DNA from: LW40-45 sp048883105 | GTDB taxonomy: Archaea > Asgardarchaeota > Lokiarchaeia > Sigyniarchaeales > SOKP01 | Length of the DNA stretch: 30,639 nt | Direction of reading: 5' to 3' | Assembly (NCBI GenBank): GCA_048883105.1 | Contig: JBHLQY010000025.1 | Coordinates: 1-30,639, forward strand | In this document: positions 7,011-15,670 of the stretch, piece after piece | Layout of the letters: every line of letters begins with the position of its first letter | How positions within the stretch are numbered: the stretch's first letter is position 1 | Notes under the pieces: generated by a model | What the model was told of the DNA's origin: nothing | What the model saw: the letters and a program-made list of their open reading frames with translations, nothing else | Database searches by the model: none | Made by a program: the position numbers and the translations under genes

Positions 7011-7018
7011 AATGAAAA

Positions 7019-7234
7019 ATGGCTGGTTCTGAATATATTAGTTGGTCCCCTATCAGAAGATTAATGAAACACAATGGGGCCATTATTGTTGCTCGCGATG
7101 CTGTAGATGAGTTAGTTGATTGGATGGGTGCGAGTGCAGAAAAAATCACAAAATCCGCACTTACCTTAACCAAACACGCCAAGCGAAAGAAAGTGACTCG
7201 CGACGACATTTTACTCGCCATCAAATACTTCTAA
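7019..7234 (+). CDS. Archaeal histone
   Basis: A 71-residue histone-fold protein of normal archaeal size, without tails. It begins with SWSPIRRLMKHNGA (helix 1), continues with the long helix 2 ARDAVDELVDWMGASAEKITKSALTLTKHAKRK and ends with VTRDDILLAIKYF, where RDD and the preceding KVT are the DNA-contacting L2 loop and helix 3 start. Homodimers bind and wrap DNA into hypernucleosomes. The strong Shine-Dalgarno, a long AT-rich leader and an immediate poly-T terminator suggest a highly expressed single-gene transcript. Codon choice here (CGC, GCC, ACC) is richer in C than in neighbouring genes, as expected for a highly expressed protein. Confidence 0.95.
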   Translation: MAGSEYISWSPIRRLMKHNGAIIVARDAVDELVDWMGASAEKITKSALTLTKHAKRKKVTRDDILLAIKYF

Positions 7235-7268
7235 GTAAAAGAGCAAACAATTTATAAAATAATTAATC

Positions 7269-7279
7269 TTTTTTTTTTT
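7269..7279 (+). terminator. Poly-T terminator after the histone gene
   Basis: Eleven T residues in a row begin 35 bases after the histone stop and are followed by more T-rich sequence (to about 7310). Archaeal RNA polymerase terminates on such tracts without a hairpin. Confidence 0.7.
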
Positions 7280-7457
7280 ATTCTCTTTTTAAATTTTCTT
7301 AAATAAATAGAAATTTACTTATTTTGGTTTGCTTTAAAACCTAAAAAAAATCTATCACATATAGAGGAAGGATAATACTAAATTTTTTTAATTATTTCAA
7401 TTCGTTCCTTAGAGTACATATACCTAAAAGAAAAGATTTAATTATTTAAAAAAAAAC

Positions 7458-7467
7458 CTTATAAATA
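7458..7467 (+). promoter_or_regulatory. TATA element of the PrsW-like gene
   Basis: CTTATAAATA is preceded by an A-rich stretch and AACC that could be the BRE. The distance to the ATG at 7523 (about 55 bases) gives a leader of roughly 30 bases. It is among the best TATA matches in the window. Confidence 0.55.
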
Positions 7468-7522
7468 ACTCAAACTATAAATTAACAAAAAAGAAAATCA
7501 AATGAAGACACTTGATTTATGA

Positions 7523-9226
7523 ATGAGTATGAAAAATCCTTATAAATCCGCAAATGTCAAGCTTGATAACAGAAAAAAAATAATCTGGTTAATTTCATTG
7601 TTAGGATGTGGTATTTATGCTATAATCGTATATATAGTCTTATTTTTAGTGGAAATACCAACTTGGGTGGAATTAATTACAATATATAGCTACATGATCA
7701 TTGGACCTTTAACAATCTACTTATTGTGGTTAATACTATTTGTTTGGAAAACAAAAAAATGGCCCTCAAGTGAGAGATTGGTCGGTGGGCGTAAAAAATA
7801 CTTATTAATGCTTTTCTTAATGGGGATATGTGTAATTAACTTCGCAGCCTACTGGAATACGGGAATCGATTATATCTGGAATATTGCTGCAATAGGGGTT
7901 TTGTTTTTTACAAAAGATGAAATTTTAGCATCAGTAATTTATATAGTTGGTGCCATTGCTATTACACCTGCATTTGTTGAAGAATTTTTGAAATCCTTTC
8001 CCAGCATCTTGGCATTTTTCATAGTATTGCAGAGAAACAGAAACCCTGAACAAAAGGGTAAGGGCATGCTTGGAAATGAATTAAATGGATTTTTATTTGG
8101 TATGATAATAGGAATAACATTTGAGATTTTAGAATTAATATCTTATCTAATTTCTACGATAGTATCTGGTGGAGGTGCTCTTGATATTTATCTTCAGGTT
8201 ACAATTAGAAGTTGGGCTCCAATTCACATATTAGGGGGTGCAATTGGTGGATTCGCAGCAGGAAGAGCAGAGCGACTTCGATTTGAGCGAGGAGAAGAGA
8301 ATCTCCCTATGGGAAATCAGTTCATAAAATTTTTAAAACGATTCATCCCTCTCTGGCTCATCCCTGTTTCTATACACTTTCTCTGGAATAGTTCTTCCAT
8401 CTGGATCATATTTTACGTGTATACCATTAACGCCCAAGCCACTTTATTGTCTGAAATACTTCTAATTATTATATATATAGTATTAGGGTCTCTATCTTAT
8501 GCTTTACTTCTAATCTTTTTGAGGCGAGCAAATACCATTGCTAAAAAAACTTATCGCTGCCCTGAAACAGGCATTATAGTTGCTAATGAAGATATTGCAT
8601 ATACTACTTTTAGTGATAAATACACTTCTGAATACACTGAATTCTCACAAAGAAGCCCTGCTAAGTTTTGTGCTAACTGTGGAAAGCCAGTTAAGTTTAA
8701 TGCCCACTTTTGTATATATTGTGGATTTAATTTAAAACAAATTAACTTACCACTAATCCGTCCAAAACTCTATGAAGGATTTGCAATAGCTATCTTTATT
8801 ATAACTCTAATAGTAGCAATATTATTTCTTTTTTACAGCTTGGGCTTTTTCATTTTAATTTTAATCATATATGGTACAATTATTTTAATTCCCTTAGTTT
8901 TTCAAACCAGCATCGAATTAATAACTATAGGATTAATGATATTTGCCGTTATAACTCTTTTAAGATTAAGAAAAGATTATGATGGGAGAAAGAGTATCTG
9001 GGGCTGGATGATATTAATTTTTAATTTAATCGGAATGTTTGGAATGTTACTCATCTATGGCATAGTTGGCATGTTATATGGTTCTTTAACGTTAATGCTA
9101 GGCTATATTTACATTTATATGATATTAGGTGTCTTATTTTTAGCTGGAGCGGCAATTATTTTCACCTTTCTCTTATTGGTAATAATAAGTGGACACCAAA
9201 CACTTCAATATCAAAGAAAATTCTAA
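7523..9226 (+). CDS. PrsW-like intramembrane protease fused to zinc ribbon and extra membrane domain
   Basis: A 567-residue polytopic membrane protein. The PrsW-family motifs are in the first half: EEFLK at 153-157 inside a membrane helix, a GMIIGITFEILEL segment about residue 195, IHILGGAIGGFAAGRAE near 233, and a late PVSIHFLWN helix. In PrsW, these Glu and His residues form the putative metal site that cleaves anti-sigma factors or other membrane proteins. Archaea lack such sigma factors, so the substrate is unknown. After about eight membrane segments comes a cytosolic insert with a zinc ribbon (C-x2-C and C-x2-C at about 383-403), then about four further hydrophobic segments to the end. 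This second half is not part of classical PrsW, which is about 200-300 residues long. The start at 7523 gives MSMKNPYK. Confidence 0.82.
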   Translation: MSMKNPYKSANVKLDNRKKIIWLISLLGCGIYAIIVYIVLFLVEIPTWVELITIYSYMIIGPLTIYLLWLILFVWKTKKWPSSERLVGGRKKYLLMLFLMGICVINFAAYWNTGIDYIWNIAAIGVLFFTKDEILASVIYIVGAIAITPAFVEEFLKSFPSILAFFIVLQRNRNPEQKGKGMLGNELNGFLFGMIIGITFEILELISYLISTIVSGGGALDIYLQVTIRSWAPIHILGGAIGGFAAGRAERLRFERGEENLPMGNQFIKFLKRFIPLWLIPVSIHFLWNSSSIWIIFYVYTINAQATLLSEILLIIIYIVLGSLSYALLLIFLRRANTIAKKTYRCPETGIIVANEDIAYTTFSDKYTSEYTEFSQRSPAKFCANCGKPVKFNAHFCIYCGFNLKQINLPLIRPKLYEGFAIAIFIITLIVAILFLFYSLGFFILILIIYGTIILIPLVFQTSIELITIGLMIFAVITLLRLRKDYDGRKSIWGWMILIFNLIGMFGMLLIYGIVGMLYGSLTLMLGYIYIYMILGVLFLAGAAIIFTFLLLVIISGHQTLQYQRKF

Positions 9227-9237
9227 GAATTTGGTAA

Positions 9238-9402
9238 ATAAAAAGAAAATTAATTATTATAATCTTTTTTATCATTGCTATTGGTGTGATCTTATCAACC
9301 TTATTTGTAAAACAGCATTACATTATAGACGAAATAGCTGGGGTCGTATTAGTATATCTAATAAGTAGGGTTGTGTTTAGACGGTCGATTGGATGGAAGT
9401 AA
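9238..9402 (+). pseudogene. C-terminal remnant of a PAP2-family phosphatase
   Basis: Between the PrsW-like and TPR genes one frame reads about 53 codons without an ATG, running from just after a TAA at 9235 to a TAA at 9400-9402. It encodes a hydrophobic helix followed by STLFVKQHYIIDEIAG and VVLVYLISR. This is the third motif of PAP2 lipid/undecaprenyl phosphatases: a Ser-x-x-x-x-x-Gln-His then an Asp four residues later and a following Gly, in the terminal membrane helices. The first two motifs (KxxxxxxRP and PSGH) are absent; the fragment abuts the PrsW stop. It is therefore likely the tail of a gene whose front was deleted. A short functional peptide from a GTG is possible but less likely. 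Confidence 0.7.
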
Positions 9403-9490
9403 ATTTTTTCATAAATTTAAAATTTATTAATTGTCGTTTCATATAGAATATTATTGATTAATTAAAATAAATAAGAATATAATTCTAATA

Positions 9491-12400
9491 ATGAATTCTA
9501 CAACTTCAGAACTGAAAACTGCTAAAGAATGGAATGATTTAGGAAGATTTTATGCTGCTAAGAAAGATTATGATAAAGCACTCGAATGCTACGATAAAGC
9601 CCTTAAGCTAGAAAATAACCCAAACATATGGACTAATCGGGCAAACGCATACGCAGCTAAAGAAGACTACATTAAAGCGATTGAATGCTATGAAGAAGCA
9701 CTAAAACTAGATCCTAATTTCTATCTAGCGATTCAAAATATGGGACACGCTTATACTGCGTTAAAAATATACAAACTCGCTTTTAAATACTATAAAAAAG
9801 CAACTGAGTTAGATCCAAATGATGCTTACGCATGGAATTACAGAGGAAACATCTATGCTACTAAAAAAAAATATTCAAAGGCAATAAAGTGTTTCGAAAA
9901 AGCCATAAAATTAACTCCTAATAATTTTGAAATATGGAATAATATGGGGAAAGTATACGCAGGTGTTCATAATGGGGAAGATATGGAACCTAAATTTGCT
10001 AGTAAAAAAGCTTACCATAAATCAATCGAATGTTTTAAAAAAGCACTTGAGATAAATCCAGATTATACTATTGCATGGAGAAATTTAGGAAATGCTTATT
10101 TCCTTAGAAAAGAATACGATGAAGCGATCGGCTGTTATGAAAAGATAGAAGATTACGATAAGTTAATCAGATGTTACGAAGAATTAATCGAATTAAATCC
10201 AAATGATCTTAATTTGTGGAGTAAATTAGGACATGTCTTCAGTCGTAAAAACGAACTCGATAAAGCAATAGAAGTTTTTAAATTTATCTTGGATATAGAA
10301 CCAAGCAATCTCTTAGCAACAAACAATTTAGAAGAAATCTACGATGAAAAACTCTCTATTTCAAAATTTCCAGGAGAATGGTGCAATGTAGGAAATATGT
10401 TTTTTACAATAGAAGAATACAATAGAGCTATAAAATATTACGAAAAAGCACTTGAACTCGAACCAAATTATAAAGATGCGTTGAGCAAGATAGGACAATC
10501 TTACTTAAAAGAGAAAAAATACGATAAAGCCATAGAGTACTTTCAGAAATGTCTTAAGATTGAACCAACCGATGTTAGAGCATTGAATGGTATAGGGGTA
10601 GCATACGCGGCGAAGGAAGAGTTTGATAGAGCAATCGAATATTACGACGAAGTTTTTAAATCAGATTCTATTATTCTTGACTTATGGATTAATCGAGGAG
10701 ATGCTTTCGTCGCCAAAAAATCGTACGATAAAGCCATTGATTGTTATGAAAAGGCGTTTGAATTGGATCCAGATTATCCAAAAATATGGAATAGTCTTGG
10801 AATTGCCTATGCTGGTAAAATGGATTATCACAAGGCTATAAACTATTCCGAAAAAGCAATAAAATTAGACCCTAATATGATTGACGCGTATGTAAACATA
10901 GGAAATGTGTACGCCACTAAAAATGATTATTTTAAAGCTATAAAATATTATGATAAAGCTCTTGAATTAGACCCGAAAAATGCAAATGTATGGAATAAAG
11001 CAGGAAACGTATATGTTGCAGCATATGACTTATATCACGTAGGAGGTTCTGGTAGTTATAAAAAAGGATATAAAAATGCTATTGAATGCTATGAAAAAGC
11101 CATTCAATTTGATCCAAGACTTAAAGAAGCTTGGTACAACTTAGGAAATGTGCATTTTGCTAAAAATGAATACGAACAAGCCATTAAATACTTTGAAAAT
11201 ATTCATGAATACGATAAAATAATTGATTGCTATAAAGAAATCACCAAGTCTAATCCGTACGATGAAGTTTCTTGGACTAATATGGCAAAAACGTATAGCT
11301 ATAAAAAAGAGTACAATAAGGCAATCGAATGCTATGAAAAAGCACTTGAAATTGATCCAAATAATATAGTAGCAAGAAAGAATTTAGAAGAACTCTTCGA
11401 ATTGAAAATGGTAAGGTTTAAAACTCCAAGAGAATGGTGTGATTTGGGAATCAAATATCAATCCAAAGAAGAATTAGATAAAGCTCTTGATTGTTATCAA
11501 AAAGCTCTCGAACTAGATCGAAATTATAGAGAAGCTTGGATGCGATTAGCAACTGTTTACGACGCTCAAGAATTATACTATAAATCGATTGTATGCTACG
11601 AAAGAGTGCTTGAATTTGATCCTTCTGATATTAGGGTATTAAATAGTATTGGCGTTGCTTATGCCGCCATAAAAGATTACGACAAGGCAATAGAGTATTA
11701 CGATAGAGTTCTCAAATCTGACTCTGTAGTTGTCAATATGTGGACCAACAGGGGAGAGGCATATGCTGCGAAAGGAGCTTACGATAAAGCAATCGAGTGC
11801 TATAATGAAGCGATTAAATTTGATGACAATGATTCTGTTGCTTGGAATAGCTTAGGCAACGCATATATGGTTAAAAATGAATCTCATAAAGCTATTCACG
11901 CTTATGATAAAGCAATAAAGCTAGACCCAAATTACGTTGATGCCTTGAATAACAGGGGCTATATCTCTTATACTACGAAGAAATACGATAAAGCACTTAT
12001 TTATTTTGAAAGAGCTATTAATCTAAATCCGAATATTCCTAAAATATGGATAAACATGGGTAAAATTTACCAATATAAGCGTAAATTAAATCAAGCGATT
12101 ATGTGCTACGAAGAGGCGATAGAACTGAACCCAGAATATAAAGAAGCGTGGAATAATTTAGGTGATGTATATACAACAAAAAAGGAATACGAAAAAGCAA
12201 TAGAATATTACGAAAATACTCAAAATTATAGTAAATTAATTGAATGCTACGAAGAAATAATAAAATTAAACCCGAATATAGTTGAGGCATGGAATAATTT
12301 AGGTGCGGTATTTATAAAAGAAAAACAATACGAAAAAGCCGTAGCGTTTTTTAACGTAGCCTTAAAGCTGAATCCAAAATATATTAAAGCTATTCATAAT

Positions 12401-12736
12401 AAGGGTCAAGCATATTATATTCAAGGGGATTTTTATAAAGCTGCTCGAAATTTTCAAAAAGCTCTTGAAATAGATCCGAATAATGAAGAAATGTGGCAAA
12501 TGCCCATTTTTGATTGTTATGCAAAATTAATAGAGAAAAATCCAAAAGATGCTGTTGCATGGATTAATATGGGAAATATGTATGGTTATAAAAAAGAATT
12601 TGAGAAAGCTATAGGGTGCTATGAAAAAGTCTTTGAATTCGAACCTAATAACGCTTCTGCACGATATAATTTGAGTGTAGCGCTTGGAAAACATAAAATT
12701 TATGAGAATTTTGTCTTCGTAAAGCGTGAGAAATAA
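9491..12736 (+). CDS. Giant tetratricopeptide repeat protein, 1081 aa
   Basis: The protein is almost wholly TPR: I estimate about 27-30 units of 34 residues with the usual W/Y-N-x-G-x-x-Y-x-x-x, Y-x-x-A-I-x-x-Y-x-K-A-L and D-P-N pattern. It is built as three larger modules, each starting with an E-W-x-D/N-x-G helix (about residues 13, 295 and 647) and the first two ending in an A-x-x-N-L-E-E segment just before the next module. Within modules a variant unit without the usual length recurs, typified by YDKLIRCYEELIELNP and YDKIIDCYKEI. No signal peptide, membrane segment or enzymatic domain is present. TPR arrays bind peptides and assemble complexes; the partner is unknown. The following gene is a short paralogue. 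Confidence 0.93.
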   Translation: MNSTTSELKTAKEWNDLGRFYAAKKDYDKALECYDKALKLENNPNIWTNRANAYAAKEDYIKAIECYEEALKLDPNFYLAIQNMGHAYTALKIYKLAFKYYKKATELDPNDAYAWNYRGNIYATKKKYSKAIKCFEKAIKLTPNNFEIWNNMGKVYAGVHNGEDMEPKFASKKAYHKSIECFKKALEINPDYTIAWRNLGNAYFLRKEYDEAIGCYEKIEDYDKLIRCYEELIELNPNDLNLWSKLGHVFSRKNELDKAIEVFKFILDIEPSNLLATNNLEEIYDEKLSISKFPGEWCNVGNMFFTIEEYNRAIKYYEKALELEPNYKDALSKIGQSYLKEKKYDKAIEYFQKCLKIEPTDVRALNGIGVAYAAKEEFDRAIEYYDEVFKSDSIILDLWINRGDAFVAKKSYDKAIDCYEKAFELDPDYPKIWNSLGIAYAGKMDYHKAINYSEKAIKLDPNMIDAYVNIGNVYATKNDYFKAIKYYDKALELDPKNANVWNKAGNVYVAAYDLYHVGGSGSYKKGYKNAIECYEKAIQFDPRLKEAWYNLGNVHFAKNEYEQAIKYFENIHEYDKIIDCYKEITKSNPYDEVSWTNMAKTYSYKKEYNKAIECYEKALEIDPNNIVARKNLEELFELKMVRFKTPREWCDLGIKYQSKEELDKALDCYQKALELDRNYREAWMRLATVYDAQELYYKSIVCYERVLEFDPSDIRVLNSIGVAYAAIKDYDKAIEYYDRVLKSDSVVVNMWTNRGEAYAAKGAYDKAIECYNEAIKFDDNDSVAWNSLGNAYMVKNESHKAIHAYDKAIKLDPNYVDALNNRGYISYTTKKYDKALIYFERAINLNPNIPKIWINMGKIYQYKRKLNQAIMCYEEAIELNPEYKEAWNNLGDVYTTKKEYEKAIEYYENTQNYSKLIECYEEIIKLNPNIVEAWNNLGAVFIKEKQYEKAVAFFNVALKLNPKYIKAIHNKGQAYYIQGDFYKAARNFQKALEIDPNNEEMWQMPIFDCYAKLIEKNPKDAVAWINMGNMYGYKKEFEKAIGCYEKVFEFEPNNASARYNLSVALGKHKIYENFVFVKREK

Positions 12737-12873
12737 GCTACACTTATATTTGGTTATTAATCCATAAAATTTTTTTATAAAAAGTACTTTTGCTTAATTT
12801 AATAAATTTGTTGTTTTACTTCTCATATAGAATAAAATTTGAACTGAATTTCTTTTTTTTAATTGTAAATCCC

Positions 12874-13428
12874 ATGGAGAACATAAACGTATCAGATATC
12901 AAATCTTCGAAGAAATGGAATAAAAAAGGAGTAAAATATGCTGCTGATGAGCAATTTGATAAAGCAATAGAGTGTTATGATAAAGCCGTTAAACTCGATC
13001 CAAATAATGTTTACGCGTGGTCAAACATGGGGAATGCATTTTTTGCATTGAAAGCTTTTGATAAAGCAATTAAATGCTATAAAAAAGTAATAGATATAGA
13101 TTCAAATCATCAAGGAGCGTGGAATAATTTAGGAAGTATATATATTGCAAGGAAAGAATTTAATAAAGCTATACTATGTTATGGCAGTATCCAAGAATAC
13201 AATAAAATGATCGAATGCTACGATAAAATTATCGAGTTAGATCCAAAAAACGTTGACGCTTGGATTAATAAGGGAAATATTTATATGCATAATGATGAAT
13301 ATAACAAAGCTATCGAATGTTATGGAAAAGGTCTTGAAATAAGTCCTAAAAATTGGTTGGCAAGGAATAATTTGGAAGAAGCTTACGCTAAGAAACTTTC
13401 AAATCCAAAATCCAAAAGAGAAATATAA
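12874..13428 (+). CDS. Short TPR protein, paralogue of the preceding giant
   Basis: The protein has 184 residues from the ATG at 12874, giving about five TPR units. Its N-terminus (SSKKWNKKGVKYAADEQF) aligns with the start of the 1081-residue protein, it contains the same variant hairpin (IQEYNKMIECYDKIIELDP), and it ends with the same A-R-N-N-L-E-E segment. So it equals roughly one condensed module. The open frame extends 28 codons further upstream to a TTG at 12790, but that part is hydrophobic, phenylalanine-rich and unlike the paralogue's start, so I take the ATG. It may have arisen by duplication of one module or be the ancestor of the array. No membrane segment is seen with the chosen start. 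Confidence 0.87.
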   Translation: MENINVSDIKSSKKWNKKGVKYAADEQFDKAIECYDKAVKLDPNNVYAWSNMGNAFFALKAFDKAIKCYKKVIDIDSNHQGAWNNLGSIYIARKEFNKAILCYGSIQEYNKMIECYDKIIELDPKNVDAWINKGNIYMHNDEYNKAIECYGKGLEISPKNWLARNNLEEAYAKKLSNPKSKREI

Positions 13429-13512
13429 TAATTCCAATCAACGTTCTTAGAATTTCAAAAATTCTACACGGTCTCAATTTTTAATATTCAAAGTCTTTTA
13501 ATTAAAAACAAT

Positions 13513-15666
13513 ATGAGTATTGATACTCTAGAGTATTTTAATGGGCCATTCTTAAAAAAGAACAAAGTTTCATATCGACATTATCAGAAAAATATAGTTA
13601 ATCGATGCAGAAACAAAAATTCTTTAGTAATTTTACCTACTGGTTTAGGTAAGACAATTATTGGGATTTTACAGATTGCTAATTGCTTAAAGAAATATAA
13701 ATCCTTAGGGAAGGTAATTATATTAGCCCCTACGAGACCATTGGTTTCACAACATAAAGCTTCCTGTGAAAAATTTATTGATATCTATGAAGAAAAAATC
13801 ACACTTTTAACCGGTAAAACACCCCCAGAAAAAAGAATACTATTATTTAACAAATCGAGAATCATCGTTTCAACACCTCAGGTAATAAAAAATGACCTGA
13901 TGAGAGGTCGATATGATTTAAGGCATGTTGCTTTAATAATATTTGACGAAGCTCATAGAACAAAGGGAAGTTACGCTTATAATTTCATTTCTAATGAATA
14001 TATTAACAGTTGTACAGATCCTCTGATTTTAGGCTTAACTGCTTCTCCTGGAAAAGATTATAAAAGTATTCAGCAATTATGTGACAATTTATATGTTGAA
14101 AACATTATTTTCAAGACTATCGACGATTACGACGTAAAGGATTATATTTATTATATCGATACGTTTATAGAGAGAGTGGATTTATCAATAAAACTTCTCG
14201 AAATTTGTGAGGTCTGGAATAATTTATTTCGCAAATTTTTAAGATTTTTTGTTGAACGAAATTTACTTAATGCGTATAAAAAATATTATTCCAAATTAGA
14301 TTTTTTGAAAATAAGCCATGATTTAACATGCTCGTTAAAGTACGAGAGTTCTCTCAATTCTCAAATATACGACGACGATTTAGTAGCGCAATTATATTAT
14401 CAATCTCCCAAAATTATAGATTTTGTAAAAGAGAACAAATTAAATATTCAATCAATATTTTCTTATTGCTCAAGTTGTATTTCCATACTTCACGCTAAAG
14501 ATCTATTAGAAACCCAGGATATTATGCTTTTTAAATCTTTTTTGAAGAAAATTCAATCAAAAGCAGACAGAGATATATTATCTGCTAAAAGGATTGTTAA
14601 ATCTAAACATTATAATTATATAAAATCATGTATTGAAAAAGAAGATCAATCAAATTTATCTCATCCTAAAATAAGCAAATTATTCTCAATTATTAGAGAA
14701 GAAATAGTAGAATTTCAAAACAGAAAGATCATAGTTTTTACGCAATATAGAGAAATGGCAGAATTATTAAAAAATAAATTAAATCAAAAATTTTCTGATG
14801 ATTTAATTGTTGAAAAATTTATTGGTCAGACAACAAAAATAGACGATTGTGGCTTCCCTCAACACAAACAAATCGAAATCTTACAGGAATTTAGAGAAAA
14901 TAAAATAAATATTTTAATCGCAACGAGCGTGGCTGAAGAAGGATTGGATATTCCGAATGTTGACGCAATTATCTTCTATGAACCTGTTCCTTCAGAAATT
15001 CGATTAATTCAAAGGCGCGGAAGGACTGGCAGATTTGCACCAGGACGGTGTTATATTCTTTTAACCGAAAGTACAGTTGACGTTCCTTTTCATATAGTTG
15101 CTAAGAAAAAAGAAAATGCTATGAATTCGATATTAATGGAGCCAGAACAATTGGAATTAAATAAAAGCTTAAAACGAAAGAAAATTAAGTTTTCTACTTT
15201 TAAAAATAATTTTTCAAAGCTGGACAATTTTAAAAATTTTAAAGAACGCAGAGAGAAAGAGATAGAAATCTTAGCAAATAGGTCAATTGAAGAAATTATT
15301 ACGGAGATTGATAACTTTGCCAAAAGTTCAGAATATAAGAAACTTAAAAATTATGGAGTATCCTTCATTACTGATCTGATTAGAATAGACGAGTCCAAAT
15401 TAAGAAAAAATGTTTTAAAGATAAAAGGGAAAAAAAATATCACCTCAAAAGAAAGGAAACCTAATTTAAATAAGAAAATAAAGACTTTAATTAATCTTGC
15501 TAAATTAAATGAAAATGGGAAAACTAAACTCTCAAAATTTCAAGATCTCGCTCGGGAGGAGGATTTATTTGATAGAAAATTCTATTTTTATTTTAATCAA
15601 GCATGTGATTTAGGGTATTTAAAAAAACAAGCTGATTACGTTCAATATATTAAAGATTACAATTGA
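13513..15666 (+). CDS. hef: Hef/FANCM-type DEAH helicase without nuclease domain
   Basis: This is a superfamily 2 helicase of the Hef/Mph1/FANCM group that remodels stalled forks and branched DNA. Motif I is LPTGLGKT (Lys48), motif Ia LAPTRPLVSQ, motif II DEAH (145-148), motif III LTASPG, then a long helical insert between the two RecA lobes (about 185-400) typical of this group. Motif V is in TSVAEEGLDIP, and motif VI QRRGRTGRF begins at residue 500. Euryarchaeal Hef continues into an XPF-type ERKxxxD nuclease; here the last 180 residues are lysine-rich with a helix-turn-like end, and I see no nuclease motif. The ATG at 13513 is the first in frame and leads straight into the YRHYQ helicase start. 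It converges with the coiled-coil gene, 4 bases between stops. Confidence 0.88.
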   Translation: MSIDTLEYFNGPFLKKNKVSYRHYQKNIVNRCRNKNSLVILPTGLGKTIIGILQIANCLKKYKSLGKVIILAPTRPLVSQHKASCEKFIDIYEEKITLLTGKTPPEKRILLFNKSRIIVSTPQVIKNDLMRGRYDLRHVALIIFDEAHRTKGSYAYNFISNEYINSCTDPLILGLTASPGKDYKSIQQLCDNLYVENIIFKTIDDYDVKDYIYYIDTFIERVDLSIKLLEICEVWNNLFRKFLRFFVERNLLNAYKKYYSKLDFLKISHDLTCSLKYESSLNSQIYDDDLVAQLYYQSPKIIDFVKENKLNIQSIFSYCSSCISILHAKDLLETQDIMLFKSFLKKIQSKADRDILSAKRIVKSKHYNYIKSCIEKEDQSNLSHPKISKLFSIIREEIVEFQNRKIIVFTQYREMAELLKNKLNQKFSDDLIVEKFIGQTTKIDDCGFPQHKQIEILQEFRENKINILIATSVAEEGLDIPNVDAIIFYEPVPSEIRLIQRRGRTGRFAPGRCYILLTESTVDVPFHIVAKKKENAMNSILMEPEQLELNKSLKRKKIKFSTFKNNFSKLDNFKNFKERREKEIEILANRSIEEIITEIDNFAKSSEYKKLKNYGVSFITDLIRIDESKLRKNVLKIKGKKNITSKERKPNLNKKIKTLINLAKLNENGKTKLSKFQDLAREEDLFDRKFYFYFNQACDLGYLKKQADYVQYIKDYN

Positions 15667-15670
15667 CACA

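Larger units (their letters stand above)
6565..7018 (+). other. Intergenic spacer upstream of the histone gene
   Basis: No gene is seen on either strand in these 454 bases. T-runs near 6716-6734 may end the upstream transcript. A TATA-like CTTTAAATA at 6924-6932 could drive the histone gene with a leader of roughly 60 bases, made mostly of A and T (repeated ATTAAAAA-type tracts at 6961-7000). There is no clear hairpin or small-RNA signature. Confidence 0.5.

Noticed and set aside
6565..7018. Possible small RNA in the histone upstream spacer
   Set aside because: I found no stable hairpin, GC-rich island or box C/D signature; GC-rich islands are the usual sign of RNA genes in such AT-rich DNA.
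7502..7522. Six-codon leader peptide ending directly at the PrsW-like ATG
   Set aside because: ATG...TGA of this length is expected by chance in AT-rich DNA, and it shows no attenuator-like structure or repeated codons.
10623..10841. Second frame inside the giant TPR gene
   Set aside because: It is a shifted reading of repetitive TPR DNA without its own start signal.
9491..12736. Regularly spaced repeats that might suggest a CRISPR-like array
   Set aside because: The repeats are 102-bp coding periods of TPR units with diverged bases; there are no identical short repeats with unique spacers.
12790..12873. Hydrophobic N-terminal extension of the short TPR protein from a TTG codon
   Set aside because: The extension is F/L/I-rich by AT bias, lacks a ribosome site and does not match the paralogue's start; the ATG at 12874 does.
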